The notes under the pieces were generated by a model. That model was not told where the DNA came from. It searched no databases and was given only the letters and a program-made list of their open reading frames with translations. Positions 8,072 to 16,800 of a stretch of 32,818 bases of DNA are shown in pieces. The stretch is from Dehalococcoidia bacterium UBA1328. GTDB lineage: Bacteria; Chloroflexota; Dehalococcoidia; Lucifugimonadales; Lucifugimonadaceae. The translations under genes and the position numbers were made by a program. The stretch is taken from NCBI GenBank assembly GCA_002306815.1, contig DBTA01000041.1, forward strand, positions 1-32,818, given 5' to 3'. Position 1 is the stretch's first letter, and the number at the start of each line of letters is the position of its first letter.

Positions 8072-8134
8072 TCTGAAAATGAGCAATATATTTAGCGTGT
8101 GAAATAGATAATTTCTAGATGGAATATTGCCATT

Positions 8135-9082
8135 TTATAGGTTTTCCAACCATCGGGATGCACTATCAATTATCGACCGAATTGCTTCGTTCTCGTCGTT
8201 TGTCATATCGAACCAGCTAATCCGCGGGTCATCTCGGCGGAACCAGTTGCCCTGCTGACGTATCAATCTGTTGGTCGCCACTGCTGTTTTTCGTACCGCC
8301 TCGTCGAAATCGTATTTGCCGTCGAGGTGGCCAATCATTTGTCTGTAACCGATGCCGCTCAAAGCCCTGCCATCGTCGGAGTATCCGGCTTCCCGAAGAT
8401 TTACTACCTCGTCGAACCATCCGTTCGACTTCATTAGTTCAAGTCGATCCAATACACGCTGGTGAAGCACAGATCTTTCTACCGATAGGCCGATTACGCG
8501 CGCATCGTACGGAGACTCATCTGGTTTACTGCGCGTATCAAACGCCGACGATGCTCCCGATTTGATGCGCTCGATCGCCCGAATAACTCGTCTCGGGTTC
8601 TCGAGGTCGGTCTTTTCAGCTAGTTCCGGCGACAACTGAGTGAGTATCGACACCAGCGCCGATACGCCTTCGTCGGCAAGAGTGTTTTCAAGCTCGGTGC
8701 GAAGTTCCTGGTCAGGTTCGATTTCTGGAACCTTCCATCCCTCGAGCAGTGCCCAAACGTATTGACCCGAACCGCCAACGAGAATCGGCAGTTTGCCACG
8801 AGAAAAAATTTCGGTAATCGTTGCACGTGCCCGGTCGAGGAACTCGGAAAGGCTAAATGGCTCGTCCGGATCAAAAATGTCGATCAGATGATGCGTAATC
8901 CCGCGTCGCTCTGCCGAGTTGGGCTTTGCTGTCGCAACATCCATTCCGCGATAAAAAAGACGCGAATCAACGTTGATGATTTCACCGTCGAGCGAGTCAG
9001 CGAGTTCTACGGCTACCCGCGATTTTCCGGTGGCGGTGGAGCCAACCACAGCAATGAGTCGGTGTTTGGGATTCGAACTCAT
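8135..9082 (-). CDS. miaA: tRNA dimethylallyltransferase MiaA
   Basis: MiaA transfers a dimethylallyl group to N6 of adenosine 37 in tRNAs that read UNN codons. The 315-residue protein has the P-loop GSTATGKS (14-21), the DSRLFYRGMDVATAKP segment (39-54) that binds the substrate, HHLIDIFDP (64-72), the prenyl-site GGSGQYVWALLEG (about 103-115), and the C-terminal GIGYRQM plus TNRLIRQQGNWFRRD tRNA-binding region. The length is normal. The ribosome site AGGCGGA precedes the ATG. It begins 24 bases after tpiA and is likely the last gene of the sua5-pps-pgk-tpiA-miaA run. Confidence 0.96.
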   Translation of the reverse strand: MSSNPKHRLIAVVGSTATGKSRVAVELADSLDGEIINVDSRLFYRGMDVATAKPNSAERRGITHHLIDIFDPDEPFSLSEFLDRARATITEIFSRGKLPILVGGSGQYVWALLEGWKVPEIEPDQELRTELENTLADEGVSALVSILTQLSPELAEKTDLENPRRVIRAIERIKSGASSAFDTRSKPDESPYDARVIGLSVERSVLHQRVLDRLELMKSNGWFDEVVNLREAGYSDDGRALSGIGYRQMIGHLDGKYDFDEAVRKTAVATNRLIRQQGNWFRRDDPRISWFDMTNDENEAIRSIIDSASRWLENL

Positions 9083-9106
9083 CTTGATCCGCCTAAAAGC
9101 GTTTGG

Positions 9107-9862
9107 TCAGCCGTTTGCTGCAGCAGCGATCAATTTAGAGAACTCGTCTGCTTTCAAGCTGGCACCACCGACCAGCGCGCCGTCAATGTCGGGCTGGTTG
9201 ATAAGTTCGTCGATGTTGCCCGAATTGACACTACCGCCGTACAGCACCCGTACTGAATCAGCGTGATCGCCTGCCAGGTTTCGCACTACTTCGCGGCATA
9301 CCTGTGTCATTTCCTGAGCTTGATCCGAAGTAGCCGCTTCGCCAGTGCCAATTGCCCAAACTGGTTCGTACGCGATGATTACCGATTCCCATGCGTCAAA
9401 ACCTGCGAGGCTTTCTGTCAGCTGCTGGGTGACAAACTGCGCTGCATCGCCAGCTTGTCGCACATCGAGATCTTCACCAGTGCAAATAATTGGTGCGAAC
9501 CCAGCGTTAGCCGCCGCTTTTGCCTTTTCCGCGATCTGTTCGGAAGATTCACCAAACAGTGATCGTCGTTCGGAGTGACCGACGATTATGTAGTCGACCA
9601 CACCTACCAGCATCGAAGTGGAAATCTCACCGGTGTAGGCTCCGTCTTCCTGGGAACTGACATTCTGTGCTCCGACCTTGACGCTGGTCCCTTGCAGCAG
9701 CCGAGAGACTTCCGGGACAGAAATGAATGGAGGGCACACGATTTTATCGACACGAGAGACCGAATCGCTGTGCTCAAAAATCCCCTTGGCCAACGCAATT
9801 GCTGACTCCAGGTTTGTGTTCATCTTCCAGTTGCCGGCAATTACCGGAGTGCGTGTGGTCAT
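9107..9862 (-). CDS. tpiA: triosephosphate isomerase
   Basis: This cytoplasmic enzyme interconverts dihydroxyacetone phosphate and glyceraldehyde 3-phosphate. The 251-residue protein is a standard TIM barrel with all active-site residues: Asn11 and Lys13 in AGNWKMN, His96 in VGHSERR, and Glu166 in AYEPVWAIGTG. The phosphate-binding loops SVNSGN (near residue 213) and GALVGGASL (near residue 231) are also present. The length is normal. It lies 54 bases after pgk on the same strand, a common glycolytic pairing. Confidence 0.97.
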   Translation of the reverse strand: MTTRTPVIAGNWKMNTNLESAIALAKGIFEHSDSVSRVDKIVCPPFISVPEVSRLLQGTSVKVGAQNVSSQEDGAYTGEISTSMLVGVVDYIIVGHSERRSLFGESSEQIAEKAKAAANAGFAPIICTGEDLDVRQAGDAAQFVTQQLTESLAGFDAWESVIIAYEPVWAIGTGEAATSDQAQEMTQVCREVVRNLAGDHADSVRVLYGGSVNSGNIDELINQPDIDGALVGGASLKADEFSKLIAAAANG

Positions 9863-9916
9863 TCTGTAAAAGCGCTCGATTTTCTAATAGTTTTTTGGCG
9901 AGATAATGATCGGTTG

Positions 9917-11089
9917 CTAACGGTCTAGTGCGTCCACACCGGGGAGAGTCTTACCTTCAAGGAACTCGAGACACGCCCCACCGCCTGTAGACACATGAGT
10001 GATCTGGTCGACAAGTCCAAGCGAGCCGACCACTTCAGCAGTAGAGCCCCCGCCAATGACGCTGGTCGCCTTCTTGTTCGCAGCGACCGCCTTTGCTACC
10101 GCTTCCGAACCATTTGCAAACGATTCCCATTCAAATACACCCATTGGACCATTCCATATAATCGTGTCGGCAATACCGAGAATGCGCGCGTATTCCTTGG
10201 CGGCTAGGGGTCCAATATCGAGAATCAGGCCATCCTCTGGGACGGATTCTGAATCGCAAGTTGTCGCCTCTGAATTCTCATCAAATTCAGGAGCGGTCAC
10301 GACATCCGCTGGGAGAATAACTTGAGCTCCTGGTGATTCGAAAAGGCTCATTGCCGCTTGCGAATCTTCTGAAGAGACATCGGCTGCGCCACCCGAGCGT
10401 CCTTGCGCTGCGAGGAATGCCGCAACCATGCCGCCGCCAACTAGAATCGTGTCGACTCTGGTAGTTAGATGGCGTAACATCTGGATCTTGTCGGCTACTT
10501 TAGCGCCACCCACCACTGCCACTGTTGCCCCGCTGGAATTCTCAAGAGAATCTCCCAGCATTTTCAGTTCATTCTGCATCAGAAGCCCGGAGTACGAAGG
10601 TAGGAACTCCGCGATTCCCGCGGTAGAGGCATGAGCTCGATGGGCCGCGCCAAAGGCATCGTTCACATATAAGTCGGCAAGCGATGCCAGTTGTCGTGAG
10701 AACTCAGGATCGTTCGATTCCTCACCCGGATCGAAACGCAGGTTTTCGAGTAGAGCGACACCGGAGTCGTCAAGACCGGAAATCACTTCGTTTGGGACGT
10801 TGCCAGATGGTCCCCCCGTATCGACTACCGGAACTCCCATTAGTTCCGAAAGTCGCTGCCTTACCGGGGTGAGGCGCATATCTTCGACCACGCTGCCTTT
10901 GGGGCGTCCAAAATGCGACGCCACAACGAGTTTCGCACCGTTTTCACGCAAAAGATTCAACGTAGGGAGTGCTGCTCGAATACGAGAATCATCCGATATT
11001 TTTCCATCGCGCATCGGGACGTTGAAATCGACGCGAACAAAGACTGTTTTGCCGGATACATTTGCGTCTTTTACGGAACGGATGGTCAT
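9917..11089 (-). CDS. pgk: phosphoglycerate kinase
   Basis: Pgk transfers phosphate from 1,3-bisphosphoglycerate to ADP. The 390-residue product is full length. The N-terminal domain has VFVRVDFNVPM (about 17-27), DSRIRAALPTL, SHFGRPKG and ENLRFDPGEE. The C-terminal nucleotide domain has VVGGAKVADKI, LVGGGM, NGPMGVFE (near residue 315) and GGGSTAEVV. Its order with tpiA is typical. It begins 18 bases after the stop of the polyprenyl-synthetase-like gene, suggesting a shared transcript. Confidence 0.97.
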   Translation of the reverse strand: MTIRSVKDANVSGKTVFVRVDFNVPMRDGKISDDSRIRAALPTLNLLRENGAKLVVASHFGRPKGSVVEDMRLTPVRQRLSELMGVPVVDTGGPSGNVPNEVISGLDDSGVALLENLRFDPGEESNDPEFSRQLASLADLYVNDAFGAAHRAHASTAGIAEFLPSYSGLLMQNELKMLGDSLENSSGATVAVVGGAKVADKIQMLRHLTTRVDTILVGGGMVAAFLAAQGRSGGAADVSSEDSQAAMSLFESPGAQVILPADVVTAPEFDENSEATTCDSESVPEDGLILDIGPLAAKEYARILGIADTIIWNGPMGVFEWESFANGSEAVAKAVAANKKATSVIGGGSTAEVVGSLGLVDQITHVSTGGGACLEFLEGKTLPGVDALDR

Positions 11090-11107
11090 CAGAGAAGCTC
11101 GAGATTG

Positions 11108-12151
11108 TTATTCAGACTCGACGATGATTTTCGCAGCCGATAATAAGCTTTCATTGTCAGAATTGGACAGTCCAACCTGGTTGAGTGCGGTCTCCGCTTC
11201 GTTCATCAGCTCTGCAATCTTTGCTTCCGAAAATCTCCGACTCTCGGTCTCAGCGAGGATTCCTGTGACCTCGTCAACATCGGTCGGATCGAGAACTCGC
11301 TTCATGAAAATCTCTCCGAGTCGGCGGCGAGTGGTCGGAGATCCGTTTTCTATGGCGTGAGCTATCGCGATTGACTTCTTCTTGGATTGCAAACGACCGC
11401 GTTGCACTTCGGTTCGTTCGGTGCCATCGCTAGGCCACAAGGCCTTTAAGTCGATGTTTAGATTTTTGGCGGTGCCCAATGCACTACCAAAGCTATTCAA
11501 CGCTTCAATCTGCTTCGCCGATGCTCCGGCCGCTATTCCACCCAGCTTCGCCGCCACCCCGAATAGTGATCCGTGATTTCTAGCAACGGCGACAATTTCG
11601 TTGACGCTGACAGCAGCCCGTTCCTGGTAGGTAATGTCGAGATAGTCACCCTCGCAAATTTCTAGCGTTGCGTTGTCGAGAGCTTCAAGCGCTTCAGAAA
11701 TACTTGCCGGATCAGGAGATGCATCTCCCCTTTTCAACTGTTCAAATACAGAAACACGTGCCATCGCGTGTATTCCGTCACCAGCATTTATTGCCTGTGC
11801 TGGTCCCCATGACCACCAAATAGTCGGACGTTGATCTCGTTCCGTATTTGCGTTCTGCACATCCTCGTGAACAAGAAGGAAGTTGTGAAGCAGCTCGACG
11901 GCAACGGCGTATGGCATTGCATCTTCGAGACTTCCCCCAAAGGCAGAAGCTACGTTGAGCACAAGTTGACCATGTGTACGATCCTGCGGTGCAGATGCTT
12001 CGGGTTCTCCGTTCTGATCCACCCAACCAAGGTGATACGACATCATTTTGTAGAGCGGAAGATCACGTGAGTCGACGAACTGCTTCAAGGCAGTTTCGAA
12101 CTGGTCGGTAATTTCAGATGTGAGACCGGGGAGGGTTCCCGTGAACGACAA
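11108..12151 (-). CDS. polyprenyl synthetase family protein with degenerate Asp-rich motifs
   Basis: The 347-residue helical protein aligns with trans-isoprenyl diphosphate synthases: HNFLLVHEDVQN, RPTIWWSWGPAQAINAGD (first half), LEICEGDYLDITY (middle) and KKKSIAIAHAIENG (second half). The first Asp-rich motif, normally DDxxD, reads EDVQN at 96-100. The second, normally QIxDD, reads NLNID at 230-234, confirmed from the DNA. The magnesium-binding aspartates are therefore largely missing. It may be a non-catalytic partner subunit, a reassigned enzyme or a protein losing function. The start is TTG at 12151, chosen because GGAG lies seven bases upstream; no upstream ATG exists in frame nearby. 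Neighbours are sua5 (82 bases upstream) and pgk (18 bases downstream). Confidence 0.8.
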   Translation of the reverse strand: MSFTGTLPGLTSEITDQFETALKQFVDSRDLPLYKMMSYHLGWVDQNGEPEASAPQDRTHGQLVLNVASAFGGSLEDAMPYAVAVELLHNFLLVHEDVQNANTERDQRPTIWWSWGPAQAINAGDGIHAMARVSVFEQLKRGDASPDPASISEALEALDNATLEICEGDYLDITYQERAAVSVNEIVAVARNHGSLFGVAAKLGGIAAGASAKQIEALNSFGSALGTAKNLNIDLKALWPSDGTERTEVQRGRLQSKKKSIAIAHAIENGSPTTRRRLGEIFMKRVLDPTDVDEVTGILAETESRRFSEAKIAELMNEAETALNQVGLSNSDNESLLSAAKIIVESE

Positions 12152-12233
12152 ACAAATACTCCGAAATCTAGATGATGAGTTGAATTGGTTTAGCGATCAA
12201 AAAAGTAGGCTGAACAAGGTTACCCGAGATGGG

Positions 12234-12869
12234 TTACCCGTTAACTATGTCGCCGACGATTTTGCGAAGAGACTTAGACGATATTGCACCGAGTCGAAGG
12301 ACATTGACCGCTCCGCCGCTGGCGGGATCGTAAGAAACAACCGTGCTCGGCGCAGTGCTATCTCCACATGGAGCGTCGATTACCCCGTAGATTCGATCGT
12401 TGAAAAATTGCTCAACCGAGCCCGCATCTTTGATCGGGTCTCTTCCTGTCAAGTTGCAGCTGGTGCCGGTAATTGGAGTGCCCGCCTCTTCGATCAGTTT
12501 TACAGCTACTTCATTGTCGGGAACCCGCACGCCAACCGTCCCGGTTCGAGCTGTGACCACCTTAGGAACCGTCGGTGAAGCTGGAAGAACAATCGTGAGC
12601 GCACCTGGCCAGAATTCTTCAGCCAACTTTGCCAGAGGTCCGGGTAGGTCGGTCGCCAACTGCTCCACCATTGATGCGTCGTTTACTAACAGCGGGACGG
12701 GTGTGCCCGAGTTTCGACCTTTCACCTTGAAAACAGAGTCGACGGCATCGGCGTTTAGTCCGTCAGCACCCATGGCAAAGAACGTGTCGGTCGGGAACGC
12801 GATCAAGTCGCCGTTCTGAATTGAATTTGCCGCGTCGGCGATTCCCGGCGCGTGTGGTGAAATAAGCAT
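12234..12869 (-). CDS. L-threonylcarbamoyladenylate synthase (Sua5/YrdC family)
   Basis: The enzyme makes threonylcarbamoyl-AMP from threonine, bicarbonate and ATP for the t6A37 modification of ANN-decoding tRNAs. The 211-residue protein is a single YrdC domain with the N-terminal LIAFPTDTFFAMGAD motif, the KxR signature in FKVKGRNSGTPVPLLV (Lys and Arg near 49-51), FWPGALTIVL, GTVGVRVPDN, and the SxN motif in TGTSCNLTG. It is closer in length to YrdC/TsaC than to two-domain Sua5. It is the first gene of the leftward run. The ATG has no Shine-Dalgarno sequence, and a promoter lies almost on top of it, so the message may be nearly leaderless. Confidence 0.92.
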   Translation of the reverse strand: MLISPHAPGIADAANSIQNGDLIAFPTDTFFAMGADGLNADAVDSVFKVKGRNSGTPVPLLVNDASMVEQLATDLPGPLAKLAEEFWPGALTIVLPASPTVPKVVTARTGTVGVRVPDNEVAVKLIEEAGTPITGTSCNLTGRDPIKDAGSVEQFFNDRIYGVIDAPCGDSTAPSTVVSYDPASGGAVNVLRLGAISSKSLRKIVGDIVNG

Positions 12870-12879
12870 TTGTCAATGA

Positions 12880-12908
12880 TATCTAGAATTGGTCGATTCA
12901 CCGATCAA
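12880..12908 (-). promoter_or_regulatory. possible promoter of the sua5 gene run
   Basis: On the minus strand TTGATC (plus 12903-12908) and TAGATA (plus 12880-12885) are exactly 17 bases apart. The -35 matches four of six positions and the -10 about three of six. A start about seven bases downstream would leave only a few bases before the ATG at 12869, consistent with the absence of a ribosome site there. Confidence 0.3.
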
Positions 12909-13095
12909 AATTCCCTCTAATTAACCGTGACGTGACCGAGGGAGAGAGGTAGATTTAGCTCTTAGGCTAAGCGGACGAAAATTCCGAGTGTGTCGAAAGG
13001 CGCTTTTCGGTAGCAAAAAAGCTATTTGATTAGCCTGTTTTGTAGCAGCAACTTATGTTGCAGTACTTACGTCGCCGCAAACGGGGATCCGGGCT

Positions 13096-14763
13096 ATGAT
13101 TGAAAATCCAAGTTATGAATCGTCCAACCGAGTATCGACTTCCGATGACATCGAAGTTGGTACTTACTTGGAAATAGCTCAGGCGGATCGAATCTCGGGG
13201 AGTAAACCGCCAATTGACGATCGAATGAAAACGATCGTCATCATCGATTTCGGATCGCAGTATTCACGTCTGATCGCTCGTCGAATCCGAGAAGCCAATA
13301 CCTACTGTGAGATTGTCGCCCATGACGCGGGCAGCGAGATTCTGGAAAGTCAGGATGTCATTGGTGTGATTTTTTCCGGTGGTCCCAACAGCGTCTACGA
13401 AGAAGGCGCTCCAATGGCACCGACGTGGGTTTACGACTCCGGAGTCCCGATTCTAGGTATTTGTTACGGAATGCAGCTGCTAGCTCACCAACTTGGTGGT
13501 GTTGTAGCCAGAGGAACCGAGCGTGAATACGGTCACGCTGTAGTTCATAAAGATGGGTCTGACAACGTTTTGTTCGAAGGACTCGATAACGAAGCTCCAG
13601 TGTGGATGAGTCACGGCGACCGGATCGAGGAGTTGCCGCCCGGATTCCGCTCGATGGCGTACACAGAAAACTCTCCTCTGGCCGTCATGGGCAATGAAGA
13701 CGGTTCATATTTTGGTATTCAGTTCCACCCCGAAGTCGTTCACACTCCCCAGGGTTCGGAAATCCTAAAGAATTTCGTCTTCGGCGTGTGCAACGCGCCG
13801 GGAGACTGGACACCTGCGAACTTCGTCTCTGACGCAGTCGAGCGAATCAAAGAGCGGGTCGGCGATGGAAAGGTGATTTGTGCACTGTCAGGTGGTGTCG
13901 ACTCAACAGTCGCCGCTGCGTTGATACACCGTGCAATTGGCGACCGTCTCACCTGCATATTCGTCGATAACGGTTTGATGCGCAAAGGTGAGGCAGAACG
14001 CGTACAAAACGTATTTGCGAGCCAACTCGGTGTGAACCTGATTTTTGTCGATGGAACCGAGCGATTCCTAAGCGCACTTGAAGGCGTCACTGATCCCGAA
14101 GTAAAGCGCAAGAATATCGGTAGAGAGTTCATCAGCATATTCGAGGAAGTGGCCAACGAAATTGGTGAGGTCGACTACCTCGCCCAGGGCACACTCTACC
14201 CTGACGTGATTGAAAGTGTCAGTGCCGATTCGAAGGCATCTCACAAGATCAAGACTCACCACAACGTGGGTGGACTTCCCGAGCGGATGGATCTTAAGTT
14301 GGTCGAGCCGCTTCGTTACATGTTCAAGGATGAAGTTCGACTTGCCGGAACAGAGCTCGGACTTTCACAACAGAGCGTGAACCGACAGCCGTTCCCGGGT
14401 CCCGGTCTAGCGATACGAATAATGGGCGAAGTCACGTATGAGAAGCTTGAGATTCTTCGAGAAGTTGACTGGATCGTCATTGACGAAATCAAGAACGATC
14501 ATCTTTATGACAAGCTTTGGCAGTCGTTTGCTGTTCTCACCAACACGCAAACCGTTGGCGTTATGGGCGATCAAAGGACTTACCAGTACGTCGTCTCCAT
14601 TCGCGCAGTCACGAGTGCAGATGCAATGACTGCTGACTGGGCACGTCTGCCCTACGACACCCTCGCTCGCATATCGAATCGTATTGTGAACGAGGTCGAT
14701 GAGGTGAACAGAGTAGTTCTGGACATCACCAGCAAACCACCAGGGACCATCGAGTGGGAGTAG
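13096..14763 (+). CDS. guaA: GMP synthase (glutamine-hydrolysing)
   Basis: GuaA aminates XMP to GMP using glutamine and ATP. Counting from the family-like start MKTIVIIDFGSQYS at 13225, the product has 512 residues, the usual length. The class I amidotransferase domain has Cys80 in GICYGMQ and His168/Glu170 in FHPEV. The ATP pyrophosphatase domain begins at about 205 with SGGVDST (222-228) and FVDNGLMRKGE. The C-terminal dimerisation domain ends KPPGTIEWE. The open frame continues upstream to an ATG at 13096, adding 43 polar residues that are not typical of the family. Neither start has a strong ribosome site (GGGG at 13082-13085 for the upstream one). I give the longer form but think 13225 is as likely. 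It heads the rightward purine block. Confidence 0.96.
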   Translation: MIENPSYESSNRVSTSDDIEVGTYLEIAQADRISGSKPPIDDRMKTIVIIDFGSQYSRLIARRIREANTYCEIVAHDAGSEILESQDVIGVIFSGGPNSVYEEGAPMAPTWVYDSGVPILGICYGMQLLAHQLGGVVARGTEREYGHAVVHKDGSDNVLFEGLDNEAPVWMSHGDRIEELPPGFRSMAYTENSPLAVMGNEDGSYFGIQFHPEVVHTPQGSEILKNFVFGVCNAPGDWTPANFVSDAVERIKERVGDGKVICALSGGVDSTVAAALIHRAIGDRLTCIFVDNGLMRKGEAERVQNVFASQLGVNLIFVDGTERFLSALEGVTDPEVKRKNIGREFISIFEEVANEIGEVDYLAQGTLYPDVIESVSADSKASHKIKTHHNVGGLPERMDLKLVEPLRYMFKDEVRLAGTELGLSQQSVNRQPFPGPGLAIRIMGEVTYEKLEILREVDWIVIDEIKNDHLYDKLWQSFAVLTNTQTVGVMGDQRTYQYVVSIRAVTSADAMTADWARLPYDTLARISNRIVNEVDEVNRVVLDITSKPPGTIEWE

Positions 14764-14829
14764 TTCGCCGAGGTACGCAACTGATTCGATACCTGTTCCC
14801 ATCTTTGAGATAACCGCGGAGAAATCTCC

Positions 14830-16101
14830 TTGAAAGTACTTCTGGTCGGCTCTGGAGGGCGTGAGCACGCTATGGCGTGGAGGCTTGCGCAGAGTTCGAA
14901 ATTAACCGAACTTCTGATAGCACCAGGCAACGCTGGAACCGCTGAAGTAGGCACAAATGTGCCAATCGGCGTTGATGACCATGAAGATCTGGTTAACTTC
15001 GCACTTGATCACGAGGTTGATCTGGTGGTCGTTGCGCCTGACCAACCAATAGTTGATGGTCTATGCGACAAACTGCGTGCTGCCGCCATTACGACTTTCG
15101 GTCCATCAGCCAATGCTGCTCGAATCGAAGGGTCGAAAATTTGGTCTAATGACCTCATGACGAAGTACGACATCCCAACTGCTGAATCCGAAGCTTTCAG
15201 TGATTCCGGTGCTGCAATGGAGTTTGGGCATTCTTGGTCAGAAGGATCGCTGGTGGTCAAGGCCGATGGTCTCGCTGCCGGCAAAGGCGTCATGCTGCCA
15301 GACACATACGAAGAACTGGACGCCGCTATAACCGGAATGCTTGATGACAGAACATTTGGAGAATCATCATCAAGTATTCTCCTCGCCGAGCGTATGCAAG
15401 GACCAGAAGCCAGCGTGTTTGCGTTTGTAGATGGTGAGCACGTTTCGGCTGAAATTGCGACGTGCGACTACAAGCGGATTGGTGATGACGATACCGGACT
15501 CAACACTGGTGGTATGGGGGCGTATGGGCCTCCTGAATTCTGGACTGCGGATATAGCGCGAGAAGTGCGCGAGACGATCCTTCAACCTGTGGCGAGAGCA
15601 CTTGTCGCCGAAGATAGTTCGTTCTCGGGGGTTCTTTACGCAGGGTTGATGATCACAGAGTCAGGACCCAAAGTGGTTGAATTCAACTGTCGTCCGGGTG
15701 ATCCAGAAACCCAGATATTAATGCCGATGCTGGAGACTGAGTTCCTCGATTTATGTCTCGCTGTTGCAGAGAACCGACTTAGTGATATTGACGTGATTTG
15801 GTCTGATCAACCCCACGTATTCGTTGTTGCTGTTTCAGACGGCTATCCAGGCTCTTACTCAACAGGATTCGAAATCTCCGGAATCAATGAAGCTTCGAGT
15901 AGCGGTGTTGTCTTCCACGCCGGTACGACTATGAATTCTGAAGATGAACTAATTACTTCAGGTGGTCGAGTCCTTGGTGTCTCCAGCACAGGGACGACTA
16001 TTCGAGAAGCCCGTAAAGCTGCGTACTACGGAATCTCAAAGATTGATTACGAAGGAATAAAGTACCGCAGCGACATCGCAGAGCGGGCGGTTCAGGACTG
16101 A
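14830..16101 (+). CDS. purD: phosphoribosylamine-glycine ligase (GAR synthetase)
   Basis: PurD joins glycine to phosphoribosylamine with ATP, the second step of purine synthesis. The 423-residue protein begins MKVLLVGSGGREHAMAWRL, the usual N-domain, followed by the ATP-grasp domain (VKADGLAAGKGVM at about 138-150, NTGGMGAYGPP at about 222-232, VVEFNCRPGDPETQ at about 282-295) and the C-terminal domain. The start is TTG at 14830, supported by GGAG eight bases upstream and by the match to the family N-terminus. The stop overlaps the vicinity of the next gene's TTG start (two bases apart), so purD and the HAD gene are translationally close. Confidence 0.96.
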   Translation: MKVLLVGSGGREHAMAWRLAQSSKLTELLIAPGNAGTAEVGTNVPIGVDDHEDLVNFALDHEVDLVVVAPDQPIVDGLCDKLRAAAITTFGPSANAARIEGSKIWSNDLMTKYDIPTAESEAFSDSGAAMEFGHSWSEGSLVVKADGLAAGKGVMLPDTYEELDAAITGMLDDRTFGESSSSILLAERMQGPEASVFAFVDGEHVSAEIATCDYKRIGDDDTGLNTGGMGAYGPPEFWTADIAREVRETILQPVARALVAEDSSFSGVLYAGLMITESGPKVVEFNCRPGDPETQILMPMLETEFLDLCLAVAENRLSDIDVIWSDQPHVFVVAVSDGYPGSYSTGFEISGINEASSSGVVFHAGTTMNSEDELITSGGRVLGVSSTGTTIREARKAAYYGISKIDYEGIKYRSDIAERAVQD

Positions 16102-16103
16102 AT

Positions 16104-16796
16104 TTGAGCAAAGTAAGCGTCGTGTTCGATTTTGACAGTTCACTTGCCACCACGTTTGTTGGCGGTCTGATGTTCCGCGGTCACGTGCGCGAAACCGATC
16201 TGGAGATCGCACGGGAAAGATTCGTCAGTGGTGTGACCAGTCTGAGGGAGTACCAGGAAGAAGTATTCGATCAGGTGGACGAGACGCCAGCTCAGATGTC
16301 AGCCAGAGCGGCTACCGAAGGGAATGTGAGGGAGTACGCCTCTGACGTATGTGAGGCAATCTGGAGCACAGGCGGCCAGGTGGCAGTCGCTTCAGCCGGG
16401 CTTAACTTCTATATCCAACCGATCTTAGACAAGGCGGGGCTTAGCAGAATAAACGTACACAGCGGTGAGGTAGTTTCTCCGCCAACGGAGATGCCTCCTT
16501 TTCGATACGATTACCCTTTTGGCAATTCGTCGTGCCGAGGTGATTGGGTCACCTGCAAATGCAACGTGATCAACGAACTAAAAACCTCGGATCAAGAAAG
16601 CGAAGTGATATTCGTTGGCGATGGCACTGACGCAGACAGATGTGCTTCAAGTAACGCTGCTGACAAAATATTCGCACTGGGTCGACTGTTCGATTACTGC
16701 AACGAAAACGGGATACCTGCAACGGAATTCCGCGATGATTTCAAACCTTTACTTAGCTACGTCCTAGAAAAGACGTCGGCAAACGGAGCTCAATAG
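16104..16796 (+). CDS. HAD-superfamily phosphatase, MtnX/SerB-like
   Basis: This 230-residue HAD phosphatase has all four motifs. Motif I is VVFDFDSSLA with nucleophile Asp9 and general acid/base Asp11. Motif II is Ser97 in AVASAGLNFYI, motif III is Lys152 in TCKCNVI, and motif IV is Asp173/Asp176 in VGDGTDADRC. A helical cap lies between about 20 and 80. The layout resembles MtnX and phosphoserine phosphatases. The motif I ending DSS instead of DGT/DGV is a minor difference. It starts with TTG two bases after the purD stop and ends four bases before purB, so it is surely co-expressed with purine genes. The substrate is unknown. A nucleotide, a methylthioribulose derivative or a housecleaning target are possible. 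Confidence 0.82.
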   Translation: MSKVSVVFDFDSSLATTFVGGLMFRGHVRETDLEIARERFVSGVTSLREYQEEVFDQVDETPAQMSARAATEGNVREYASDVCEAIWSTGGQVAVASAGLNFYIQPILDKAGLSRINVHSGEVVSPPTEMPPFRYDYPFGNSSCRGDWVTCKCNVINELKTSDQESEVIFVGDGTDADRCASSNAADKIFALGRLFDYCNENGIPATEFRDDFKPLLSYVLEKTSANGAQ

Positions 16797-16800
16797 GAAA

